DNA of 64,000 nt from Saccharopolyspora galaxeae (GTDB taxonomy: Bacteria; Actinomycetota; Actinomycetes; Mycobacteriales; Pseudonocardiaceae), in NCBI RefSeq assembly GCF_016526145.1, contig NZ_JADDUE010000004.1:310001-374000 (forward strand), read 5' to 3'. A program made the translations under genes and the position numbers. Under the pieces are notes generated by a model. The model was not told the origin of the DNA. It saw nothing but the letters and a program-made list of their open reading frames with translations, and ran no database searches. Of the stretch, positions 53,988 through 61,916 are shown piece by piece. Position 1 is the first letter of the stretch, and the number at the start of each line of letters is the position of its first letter.

Positions 53988-54069
53988 CGCTCCTCCCGAT
54001 CGAAAGGTGGTGGTCGCACCGCTGCCCAGCGGGCAAGCAGACCCTGCGCAGCGGCACTGTCCCAAGAAG

Positions 54070-54099
54070 TGGACTTCTCAGATGACGAGAAGTTAGTAT
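54070..54099 (+). promoter_or_regulatory. iclR promoter and leuCD operator; probable leaderless transcript
   Basis: ACTTCTC (54073-54079) and GAGAAGT (54087-54093) form a 7-bp dyad around a 7-bp centre. TAGTAT (54094-54099) fits an actinobacterial -10 box, with the GTG start of the regulator at 54106, exactly where transcription should begin, so the mRNA may have no leader. The dyad lies between the likely -35 (around 54070-54076) and the -10, ideal for repression, and faces leuC on the other side. Confidence 0.65.
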
Positions 54100-54105
54100 C
54101 GGTAC

Positions 54106-54807
54106 GTGGGACAGCATAGCGGCATCGGAGTGTTGGACAAGGCAGTGGCCGTGTTGCAGGCCGTGGCCGAAGAACCTTGCGGCCTCACGGAGTTGTGCAG
54201 CCGCACGGGTCTGCCGCGGGCCACCGCGCACCGGTTGGCGGTGGGCCTGGAGGTGCACCGGATGCTGCGCCGCGGCTCGGACGGCCGGTGGCGCCCGGGT
54301 GCGTCGCTGGCGGAATTGGCCGGTGGCGCGGTGGATCCGCTGCTGGAGGCGTCGTCCACGGTGCTGCCCAAACTGCGGGAAGTCACCGGGGAAAGCGTCC
54401 AGCTCTACCGCAGGGACGGTTTGCAGCGGCTGTGCATCGCTTCCGCGGAACCGCCGAGCGGGTTGCGGGACACGGTCCCGGTCGGCTCGACGGTGTCGAT
54501 GATGGCGGGCTCGGGCGCGAAAGTCCTTGCGGCGTGGGCGGATCCGGCCACCCAACGAGCGGTGCTGGCCGAGGCCGTCTTCGGCGAGCGCACGCTGCTG
54601 GAGGTCCGCCGCCGCGGCTGGGCGCAAAGCGTCGCCGAACGCGAGTCGGGTGTGGCCAGCGTCTCGGCCCCGGTCCGCGATTCGCAGGGCACGGTGGTGG
54701 CGGCCATCAGCGTTTCCGGCCCGATCGACCGCATGGGCCGCCGACCGGGCGCCCGCTGGGCCGCCGACCTGTTGGCGGCCGCGGATGCCTTGCAGAACCG
54801 CATCTGA
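54106..54807 (+). CDS. IclR-family regulator of the leucine genes (NdgR/AreB/LeuR-like)
   Basis: 233 residues from GTG 54106. The N-terminal winged helix (SGIGVLDKAVAVLQAVAEEP, LTELCSRTGLPRATAHRLAV) is followed by the IclR effector-binding domain (about 75-230; SVQLYRRDGLQRLCIASAEP, RDTVPVGSTVSMMAGSGAKVL, GVASVSAPVRDSQGTVVAAI). Divergence from leuCD is the conserved arrangement of the regulators called NdgR or AreB in Streptomyces and Rv2989 in M. tuberculosis, which control leuCD and respond to amino acids. The -10 box and start codon suggest a leaderless mRNA and autoregulation. Confidence 0.93.
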   Translation: MGQHSGIGVLDKAVAVLQAVAEEPCGLTELCSRTGLPRATAHRLAVGLEVHRMLRRGSDGRWRPGASLAELAGGAVDPLLEASSTVLPKLREVTGESVQLYRRDGLQRLCIASAEPPSGLRDTVPVGSTVSMMAGSGAKVLAAWADPATQRAVLAEAVFGERTLLEVRRRGWAQSVAERESGVASVSAPVRDSQGTVVAAISVSGPIDRMGRRPGARWAADLLAAADALQNRI

Positions 54808-54810
54808 TCC

Positions 54811-54912
54811 TTCGGGGCCCATCCGTCTTCGGGGCCGTCGGCTTTCGGGGCTCATCGACTCTCGGGGCCCGTCGACCTTCGCGGCGCTGGCGGATTTCCG
54901 GGCGCCGTCGGC
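54811..54912. repeat. 17-bp degenerate tandem repeat, six units
   Basis: Units of 17 bp start at 54811, 54828, 54845, 54862, 54879 and 54896, all based on TTCGGGGCCCATCGTC-like sequence with two to five differences. It lies directly after the regulator stop, between convergent genes. The unit is not a multiple of three. Confidence 0.7.
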
Positions 54913-55054
54913 CTTCCGCGCAACGGGAGATGTCGCTCGGTCCTTCCCGCCGCTGCCGACGAAGTGAGCGGCGAACCGCTGACCCGGCGCAGCGACGCCG
55001 TGCGGACGGCACATCGGACCGGACGGACCGCTCTGGGCCGAGCGGCCGGATGGT

Positions 55055-55831
55055 TCAGGCGTGCCGGCGCACGAGCGCGTACTCGAAGGGCAAGTGCAGG
55101 AAGGTTCCGTCGGGCAACGGGACGCGGGAGGACAGCGCCAGTTCCCCGGCCTCCAGCACCAGCCACCCGTGCCGCCGGTACAGCCCGGTGAGCCCTTGAG
55201 CGGGGAGCTCGGCGGGCCACAGGCCCGTCGTCGCCGCCTCCCGGATCGCTTCGGGCCACTCGCCGAAGCACTCCGCCAACTCGGCGAGGGACTCGGTGAA
55301 GCGTTCGGAGAGCTCGACGTCGAAGACCCGCCCGCGCTGCCCGGTCAGCACGGCGAGGCCGGCCAACGCGTTCGGCCACTGCTCCGCTGCCATCGCGTGC
55401 AGCACGCCGCGCAGGTGCACGTTCGCGTCGCCGATGCGCTCGTGCAGCGCCCGGACCGCGGCCAAGTCGGTGCTGTCGAGCTGTTCGTAGCGGACCCCGG
55501 TGTGCCCGTTCCCCGTGCGCCCGATCCTGGTGCGCCCGATCCAGGTGTTCCCGTTCCCGGTGTGCGCCTTCTCCAGCGCCGCGGCGGCGACGTCGGTGCC
55601 GAGCACGGTCTCGAAGTGCTCGGCGAAGTGCTCGGTCAACCCGCCGTTCCCGCAACCGGCGTCGACCAGCGGCAGCCGGGAGTCGAACCCCGCGAGCAGC
55701 ATCGGCAGGTAGGGGGCCATGTCCTCGGCGGTGCCGAAGTGCCACGGCACCGGCAGGTCCGGGCTGGTCCCGGCCAGCTGCCAATAGGACTCCCAAGCGC
55801 CGGGTTCATTCGTTCCGGTGGATTCGGCCAT
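55055..55831 (-). CDS. Class I SAM-dependent methyltransferase (bisindole locus, left edge)
   Basis: 258 residues from ATG 55831, with GGGGCGAGG upstream. Motif I is PLVDAGCGNGGLTEHFAEHF and motif post-I VLGTDVAAAALEKA. A low-complexity insert with short repeats (IGRTRIGRTGNG) is encoded near 55500-55560. The C-terminal part (WLVLEAGELALSSRVPLPDG) is typical of small-molecule methyltransferases. It is divergent from the methyltransferase at 56149, separated by 317 bp holding two copies of a shared motif. The substrate is unknown; its location suggests tailoring of the bisindole product. Confidence 0.78.
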   Translation of the reverse strand: MAESTGTNEPGAWESYWQLAGTSPDLPVPWHFGTAEDMAPYLPMLLAGFDSRLPLVDAGCGNGGLTEHFAEHFETVLGTDVAAAALEKAHTGNGNTWIGRTRIGRTGNGHTGVRYEQLDSTDLAAVRALHERIGDANVHLRGVLHAMAAEQWPNALAGLAVLTGQRGRVFDVELSERFTESLAELAECFGEWPEAIREAATTGLWPAELPAQGLTGLYRRHGWLVLEAGELALSSRVPLPDGTFLHLPFEYALVRRHA

Positions 55832-56148
55832 CGCCTCGCCCCTTCTTCGGCCCTGCCGCACGACCGGCAGGTGTGGCTGCATTGCACAGCCCGGGCACCG
55901 GCTCGCGGGTCGCACATATCTGGCGAGCACCAAAGTAGTCCGCGATTTCGCCTGGTGGTCGCGGTTGCCCGCGATACCGCTCGATGGTGGCGCGAGAAAA
56001 CCAGCCCTGCCGAAATTTTGATCGCGACATGAAAAATCCAGCCGAAATGTTCCGGACGCCGCGCCTATTGCGAACCCGAACCCCCAGGAGGAAGATCGCG
56101 CCGAAACCGGCGTGCGGCACGGAGGCCGGTTCGGACGAGGAGGTCATC
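55832..56148. other. Divergent promoter region of the bisindole locus
   Basis: A 317-bp gap, less GC-rich than average, that must hold promoters for the methyltransferases on either side. It contains two copies of the motif GAAAA-N-CCAGCC...GAAAT-N-TT (55994-56020 and 56025-56054). No gene is seen. Confidence 0.55.
55994..56054 (+). promoter_or_regulatory. Two tandem copies of a bisindole-locus promoter motif
   Basis: The first copy has GAGAAAACCAGCCCTGCC followed by GAAATTTTG (55994-56020). The second has ATGAAAAATCCAGCC then GAAATGTTCCG (56029-56054). The second is closely matched upstream of the oxidase gene at 56927-56959. A shared regulator is likely. Confidence 0.55.
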
Positions 56149-56901
56149 GTGGCAGAACAGTCCGGCGCGCCCGAATTCGTCAAGGAGAACGTCGATTTCG
56201 AAGCCTGCTACCAGGGTCAGCGCTTTCTGGCGGGAACCGATCTGACCTTCCCGGTGGCCCCCTGGGACATCGGCGAACCGCAGCCCGCCCTGGTGGAGCT
56301 GGCCGACCGGACCGCGTTCTCCGGCGATGTCCTCGACGCCGGCTGCGGGCTCGGCGAGAACGCGATCTTCCTGGCCGGTCGTGGCTACCGGGTGACCGCG
56401 TTCGACTGCTCGCCGACAGCTCTGGACCGCGCCCGCGCGCGGGCCCGCGAATGCGCCGCCCAGGTCGAGTTCGTGCAGGCGGACGCCACTCGGCTCGGCG
56501 AGCTCAGCGGGCGCCGCTTCGGCACCGTCGTGGACAGCGCGCTGTACCACTGCCTCGGTGCGCAGCAGCAGCACCGATACGCCGCCGCCTTGCACGAGGT
56601 CACCGAACCGGGCGCGCGACTGCACCTGCTGTGCTGGGCGGTGGCGGGCGAGGACGCGGCCGTGCGGCATCCGATGGGCGTCGGCGAGCAGAGCATCCGG
56701 GCCACCTTGGACGCTCGCTGGGAAGTTCTGGAAGTGCGCACCGCGCAGATTTCCACCGCGCTGATCCGGGACGCGCTCACCGAGGCGGACATCGCCCTGT
56801 TCGCGCGGAAAGGGGTCGGCATCGACCCGGGCAGGGCGGCGGTCGACGACCGGGGAAGGATTTCCGCGCCTGCCTGGTTCGTGAGCGCGGTGCGCCGCTG
56901 A
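56149..56901 (+). CDS. Class I SAM-dependent methyltransferase (bisindole locus)
   Basis: 250 residues from GTG 56149, with AGGAGGT 5 bp upstream; upstream in-frame ATGs lie inside the promoter motif. Motif I is VLDAGCGLGENAIFLAGRGY, motif post-I VTAFDCSPTALDRARARA, and VVDSALYHCLGAQQQHRY and ARLHLLCWAVAGED follow. It is cytosolic with no membrane segment. It precedes the RebO/VioA-type oxidase by 151 bp and shares an upstream repeat with it, so the two are probably co-regulated. It likely methylates the dimer product or an intermediate; the position of methylation cannot be told. Confidence 0.8.
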   Translation: MAEQSGAPEFVKENVDFEACYQGQRFLAGTDLTFPVAPWDIGEPQPALVELADRTAFSGDVLDAGCGLGENAIFLAGRGYRVTAFDCSPTALDRARARARECAAQVEFVQADATRLGELSGRRFGTVVDSALYHCLGAQQQHRYAAALHEVTEPGARLHLLCWAVAGEDAAVRHPMGVGEQSIRATLDARWEVLEVRTAQISTALIRDALTEADIALFARKGVGIDPGRAAVDDRGRISAPAWFVSAVRR

Positions 56902-56926
56902 GGACGCGGCGCTTTTGCGCTTTCCC

Positions 56927-57018
56927 CGCGATTTGAAAAACCCCGGCGAAATGTTTCCGCTACCGATCGCCCTTCCGGGTGATCATGGATGTGGCGAACC
57001 GGCGAACTGCGACATAAT
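56927..57018 (+). promoter_or_regulatory. Oxidase-gene promoter with the shared motif
   Basis: GATTTGAAAAACCCC then GGCGAAATGTTTCCG (56930-56959) repeats the motif at 56025-56054. CATAAT (57013-57018) is one base from the consensus -10 and would start transcription near 57025, about 28 bp before the GTG. No clear -35 is visible. Confidence 0.5.
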
Positions 57019-57052
57019 CCGTTTTGTGCGAACAGCTGGGGGAAGATCTCAC

Positions 57053-58501
57053 GTGGCGGCGGAACCGCCCGCCGTGGCGATTCTCGGCGCCGGGATCGCG
57101 GGACTGGTGGCGGCGCACGAATTGGAAAGGCTGGGGCATTCGGTCATCGTGCTGGAGGGCAGCGGCCGCATCGGCGGACGCGTGTTCACCCACCGGTTCG
57201 GCTCCGCCGACAACGCCCCTTACGCGGATTTGGGCGCGATGCGCATTCCGACCGGTCACGCGCTGACCATGCGCTACGTGGACGAACTCGGCCTCACGCC
57301 CGCGCTGCGCCCGTTCCGCACGATCCTGAGCGACCCGAACAACTACCTGGCGACCGGCCGCGGCTTCGTCCGGGTGCGGGACGCGGCCGGGCCGGTGGTC
57401 GAGGACCTGCGGTGCGCGGTCCCGGTGGATTCCTTCCGGCGGGACACCGTGCTGTTCTGCGCCTGGCTGGCCGCGCTCGCCCGGGCGGTGGGCCCGCGTG
57501 CGCTGCGCACGGGCCTGGCCGCGGAGATCACCCCGATGCTGCGCGCAGCCGACCGCGTCGACCTGTCGTCGTACGTGCACGGGCCGGCCGACCGGTTCGA
57601 CCTGGTCGGCGCCTTCGACACCCATCCGCAACTGCGCGAGGCGTGCGGCGTCCGGCTGGCCGGGTTCATCGACGACCTGCTGCTGGAGACCGGAACCCGG
57701 CTGCGGTACCTGGCGGGCGGGATGGGCCGGATCACCGACCGGCTGGCCGCCCGGCTCCGCGGCCCGGTCCTGCTGGACCGGGAGGTCGTGAGCTTGCACG
57801 TCCGCGGCGACCAGGTGCTCGTCGGGCTGCGGCACCGGGGCGTCGACGTGCTCTCGAGATATCCGGTCGCGGTGTGCACGCTGCCGTTCTCGGTGCTGCG
57901 CGAGCTGCAGCTGGCGGGCTTGGACGACGACAAGCGGGAGGTGATCCGCAGCGTCGAGTACGCGGCGGCCACGAAGATCGCACTGCACTGCCGGGAGCCC
58001 TTCTGGAAACGCGCCGCGGTCTCGGGCGGCGCGTCCGCGACCGGCGGGCGGCTGCGCCAGACGTACTACCTGCCGCAGGACGGCGACCCGGCGTTGGGCG
58101 CCGTGCTGCTGGGCTCCTACGCGATCGCCGAGGACGCCGCCCCGCTCGGCCGGTTGCCCGCCGACCGCAGGCACGCCGCTTCGCTGGAGGAGCTGGCCGG
58201 GCTGCACCCGGAGCTCAAGGCGCCGGGCGCCGTGCTCGGCGCCGCGAGCATCTCCTGGGGCGACCACCGCTGGAGCAAGGGCTGCGCCGCGCACCGCTGG
58301 CGGTGGGGCAAGGACGCGGCGGCGGCCAGGGCCGAGGGAATGCGCGCGGCCCGCCCGCAGGGAGGGCTGTTCTTCGCCGGTGAGCACTGCTCGTCCACTC
58401 CGGCGTGGATCAACGGGGCCATCGAGGCGGCGCTGGCCGTCACCGGCGCCGTGGACGCGGCGTTGCGGACCGGTGCGGCCGACCGCGCGCAACGATCGTG
58501 A
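57053..58501 (+). CDS. FAD-dependent L-tryptophan oxidase, RebO/VioA/StaO-like
   Basis: 482 residues from GTG 57053, with GGGGGAAG upstream. The FAD-binding motif is VAILGAGIAGLVAAHELERLGHS near the start, then GRIGGRVFTHRFG and DLGAMRIP. The C-terminal dinucleotide region is GLFFAGEHCSSTPAWINGAIEAAL. Together with its neighbour this places it in the L-tryptophan oxidase group (RebO, StaO, VioA), which converts L-tryptophan (or a chlorinated form) to the indole-3-pyruvate imine with H2O2 release. General flavin monoamine oxidases look similar, so the partner gene is the key evidence. It is directly followed (36 bp) by the dimer synthase gene. Confidence 0.87.
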   Translation: MAAEPPAVAILGAGIAGLVAAHELERLGHSVIVLEGSGRIGGRVFTHRFGSADNAPYADLGAMRIPTGHALTMRYVDELGLTPALRPFRTILSDPNNYLATGRGFVRVRDAAGPVVEDLRCAVPVDSFRRDTVLFCAWLAALARAVGPRALRTGLAAEITPMLRAADRVDLSSYVHGPADRFDLVGAFDTHPQLREACGVRLAGFIDDLLLETGTRLRYLAGGMGRITDRLAARLRGPVLLDREVVSLHVRGDQVLVGLRHRGVDVLSRYPVAVCTLPFSVLRELQLAGLDDDKREVIRSVEYAAATKIALHCREPFWKRAAVSGGASATGGRLRQTYYLPQDGDPALGAVLLGSYAIAEDAAPLGRLPADRRHAASLEELAGLHPELKAPGAVLGAASISWGDHRWSKGCAAHRWRWGKDAAAARAEGMRAARPQGGLFFAGEHCSSTPAWINGAIEAALAVTGAVDAALRTGAADRAQRS

Positions 58502-58537
58502 GCGCCCGCGCGGCGCAGCGGTGAACAGGGGGAAACA

Positions 58538-61500
58538 GTGAGCATCTTCGACCTGCCCCGGCTGCACTTCGCCGGTACGGCGATCACCCGACTGCCCACC
58601 GGCCCGCGCAGCGGGCACTACGACCTGGCCGCGAACGAGGCGCTGACCGCGGACGGCACGCCGTTCCCGCGGGACCGGCCTGCCGCGGAGTACCACGAGC
58701 ACCTCGACGGGCTCGGCGAGCGCTTCGAACCCGACGGCCGGCTCCGGCCGGACGGGCGGTTCGGCACCGCCAAGGGCTGGAACTTCGGCGGCAACGGGCA
58801 CTTCTGGCTGGACGCCCGCATCACCGGGTGGGAGCGCGTGCCGGGCGCGGCCGGTGCGCAGGATCCGGTGCTCGGGCGGGCGGTGGACCTGTGGGGGCAC
58901 TTCAACGAGCACCTGGCGACCACGCACAACCGGGCTCGCGTCTTCGACGTCGACCCGGCGTCCGACTGGACCACCACCGTGCTGGCGGGTCAGTTCTGCT
59001 TCGGCCGCCAGGGTCGCTCGCACGACACCGGGTACATGGCGGTCGGCGCGGTCGACGGCCCGCAGCCACCTCGCTGGCAGAACTCGCAGCACGTGCACGG
59101 AGTCGGCGAGCACCCGCTGGAATCCTGGTTCCGGCGCTCTGTCGTGCATCAGTTCGCCGTGGACGCCGACGGCCTGGAGTGGTTACCCGAGGCGGAGATT
59201 TCCGAGGCGGTACGGCTGCTGCGCGCCGCGGCGGGCCCAGGCGGTCTGGTCGTCCGCTACGCGCTGAGCAACATGGCCGCACCGCGAGACAACGACACCC
59301 CGAACGTCTGGCAGGTGCGCGGCACCATCGCTGCCCGCGACCCCGCGGAAGAGCGCACTTGTCCGGCGGGGCGGTTGCTCACCGCGCGCGAACCCCGCCG
59401 GCGCGGTGAACCGGCTCCGCTGCACAACGCCGCGGTGCAGGTGACCGGCGAGCACACGACCTTCGACCTGATCACCGCGGTGCCCGCGCTGGGACGGAGC
59501 CCGGAGCCCGGTCCGGACGGGGTGCACCGGCTCGGGCCGCGGCTGGACCTGGGAGATCTGCAGCTGCGCACGCGCGGCTCCGGGCAGCTGGTCGCGCGGT
59601 TGCCCAGTAGCGCCTACCGCGCGGACACCGAGCGGACCGGCGGGCTGGTCACCGTTGCGACCGAGCCGGGATGCGCCGCAGCCGAGGACGAGCCGCTGGT
59701 GCTCGTCCGCGAGGGGCAGGAGTCCGCGGTGCTGCTCGCCGAGGAGGAGTCGGTCGTGCGGATCGACGACTCCTGCCTGTTCCTCGACCCCGCCGAGGGA
59801 GACAGCACCGAGGGAGACAGCACCGAGCGGGACGGCAGTGCGGGGGACGGCACCGCGCGGGTACCGGTCCGCACGTACCACCTGGGACGCCCCGCTCCGC
59901 TGAACGGCCTGCGGGTGGTGCAGTTCTTCAACCCGCGCGCACTGCCGCGGGACCCGCGGGCCCAGGCCGCGGACGCCCGGTGCGGTGCGGTGCAGATCGT
60001 GCAGGTCCGGCCGGACGAAGGCGCCGCGGATTGGGCCGAATCCTGCACCTTGGACACCGACGAACAGGGCCGAGCCGTGTTGGCGGTGCGCTGCGCCACC
60101 GCCGGCGCCACCCGGCTGCTGCTGCTCCCGGAAGGCCAACTCCCGCCGTGCGATCCGGACGAGCCCGGCTCAGCGGCCCGCGCGTACGACAACGACGACC
60201 GCACGGGCTACTGGCCCGCCGTCGGCTGCGCGGACGTGCGCGTGCTGCCGGACACCCGGCACCTGGACGAGATTCCGCGCGCGGAGGTCACCCACGACCT
60301 GCTCTACCGGGAGGTCTTCGCGCCCTACGAGCTGCTGTACTCGTTCATGGCCGACGAGGTCTTCAGCCTGGCCGAGCAGAGCAAGGTGGGCACTTACGCG
60401 CGGCTGATCTGGCTGATGTCCGACCCGCGCCACCGGGACAAGACGTTCTACATGCCGCCGACCCGCGACCTGACCCGGCCGCAGGGCCGCTTGCTGCTGG
60501 CCCACCTGCGCAGGCAGCAGGCGCCCGCTCCGCCGGAGCTCGTGGCCCGGCGAGATCGCCCCGGCGCCATCACCACCCGCGGTCAGCTGCGCGACGCGCT
60601 GCGCGAGGCCGCGAGCGTCGAACTCGCCGGGATGCTGCAGTACCTGTACGCCGCCTGGTCGATCCCGACGCACGAGGCCGGGCAGCAGCTGGTGCGGCGC
60701 GGCGAGTGGACCGCCGAGCAGCTGCGGCTGGCCTGCGGCGACGGCACCGAGACGCTGCGCAACGGGATGCGCGGCGAGCTGCTGAGCGTGGCGCGGGAAG
60801 AGATGGTGCACTTCCTGGTGATCAACAACATCATCACGGCGATGGGGTTGCCGTTCCACTTGCCGGACATCGACTTCGGCCGCGTCAACCACCGTCTGCA
60901 GGTGCCGCTCGACCTGGCCTTGGAAGGGTTCGGGCTCGGGAGCGTGCAGCGGTTCATCGCGTTGGAGCAGCCGCACTCGTTGACCAGGGAGATCGCAGGC
61001 GACGTCGCGCCGGACGCGGCCGGGAAGGCGTACCCGTACCAGTCGCTCAGCGACCTCTACGCCGCCATCCGGGAGGGCATCGGCGCGGTGCCGGACCTCT
61101 TCCTGGTGCAGCGGGGGCGGGGCGGCGGCGAGCACCACCTGTTCATGCGCAGGTCGCTCAACGACGTCCACCCCGACTACCAGCTGGAGGTGGACGACGT
61201 CCCCAGCGCGCTGTTCGCCATCGACTTCGTCACCGAGCACGGCGAGGGCAACGTCCTGCCCGGGCCCGCGGACGAGGACTCGCACTACGACACCTTCCTG
61301 CGGATGTCCGACCTGCTGATGGCGCACCGCGTCGAGGCGCCCGGCCAGCGGTGTCCACCGTGGACACCCGCGTACCCGGTGCTGCGCAATCCGACGTTGC
61401 ACGCGGGCGACGGCGCCAGGGAACCGGTCACCGCGCCGGAGGCGCGCTCGGCCATGGTGCTGTTCAACCGCTCGTACTTCCTGATGCACCAGCTGATGCT

Positions 61501-61825
61501 GCAGCACTTCCACGGCGCGGCCGACGCCAGCCTGCGGCGCTCCCGGCTGATGAACGCGGCTATCGACGTGATGACGGGGATGCTGCGGCCCATCGCCGAG
61601 CACCTGGTGACGCTGCCGTCCGGACGGCCCGGCCGCACCGCCGGGCCGTCCTTCGAGCTGGAGGAGGAGCCGGGTTTCCTCGCCCGTCCCGATGTCGCGC
61701 TGCGCTCGCTCGGCGGCCGCTTCGACCACCTCGCTCGCCAGGCTGCGGAACAACCCGGCCTGCCCGCGCGGGTCGCAGAGCTGATGCGCTCCTACGCCGC
61801 GGAGTTCCGCGGGTCGGCACCGTGA
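58538..61825 (+). CDS. Iminophenyl/indole-pyruvate dimer synthase, RebD/VioB/StaD-like
   Basis: 1095 residues from GTG 58538, with GGGGGAAACA upstream. It starts MSIFDLPRLHFAGTAITRLPT, close to the VioB/RebD start, then NFGGNGHFWLDARIT and VDLWGHFNEHLATTHNRARV. The middle has LLYREVFAPYELLYSFMADE and YARLIWLMSDPRHRDKTFYM (about 587-650). The ferritin-like domain has ASVELAGMLQYLYAAWSIPT (about 690) and the metal-ligand segment AREEMVHFLVINN (about 753), then GGEHHLFMRRSLNDVHP (about 863). RebD and StaD dimerise two indole-pyruvate imines to chromopyrrolic acid; VioB makes an imine dimer used by VioE. It is about 80-100 residues longer than VioB or RebD, partly through an acidic insert (EGDSTEGDSTERDGSAGDG, about 425). 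Confidence 0.92.
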   Translation: MSIFDLPRLHFAGTAITRLPTGPRSGHYDLAANEALTADGTPFPRDRPAAEYHEHLDGLGERFEPDGRLRPDGRFGTAKGWNFGGNGHFWLDARITGWERVPGAAGAQDPVLGRAVDLWGHFNEHLATTHNRARVFDVDPASDWTTTVLAGQFCFGRQGRSHDTGYMAVGAVDGPQPPRWQNSQHVHGVGEHPLESWFRRSVVHQFAVDADGLEWLPEAEISEAVRLLRAAAGPGGLVVRYALSNMAAPRDNDTPNVWQVRGTIAARDPAEERTCPAGRLLTAREPRRRGEPAPLHNAAVQVTGEHTTFDLITAVPALGRSPEPGPDGVHRLGPRLDLGDLQLRTRGSGQLVARLPSSAYRADTERTGGLVTVATEPGCAAAEDEPLVLVREGQESAVLLAEEESVVRIDDSCLFLDPAEGDSTEGDSTERDGSAGDGTARVPVRTYHLGRPAPLNGLRVVQFFNPRALPRDPRAQAADARCGAVQIVQVRPDEGAADWAESCTLDTDEQGRAVLAVRCATAGATRLLLLPEGQLPPCDPDEPGSAARAYDNDDRTGYWPAVGCADVRVLPDTRHLDEIPRAEVTHDLLYREVFAPYELLYSFMADEVFSLAEQSKVGTYARLIWLMSDPRHRDKTFYMPPTRDLTRPQGRLLLAHLRRQQAPAPPELVARRDRPGAITTRGQLRDALREAASVELAGMLQYLYAAWSIPTHEAGQQLVRRGEWTAEQLRLACGDGTETLRNGMRGELLSVAREEMVHFLVINNIITAMGLPFHLPDIDFGRVNHRLQVPLDLALEGFGLGSVQRFIALEQPHSLTREIAGDVAPDAAGKAYPYQSLSDLYAAIREGIGAVPDLFLVQRGRGGGEHHLFMRRSLNDVHPDYQLEVDDVPSALFAIDFVTEHGEGNVLPGPADEDSHYDTFLRMSDLLMAHRVEAPGQRCPPWTPAYPVLRNPTLHAGDGAREPVTAPEARSAMVLFNRSYFLMHQLMLQHFHGAADASLRRSRLMNAAIDVMTGMLRPIAEHLVTLPSGRPGRTAGPSFELEEEPGFLARPDVALRSLGGRFDHLARQAAEQPGLPARVAELMRSYAAEFRGSAP

Positions 61826-61916
61826 CCGCGATGGTCTCGCGGAATTCCCGGTGCGCATTCGCGGTCGGGTTGCCGAGCGGATCGATGCCGCCGCGATCAG
61901 ATCGACGAAGCCTCGT

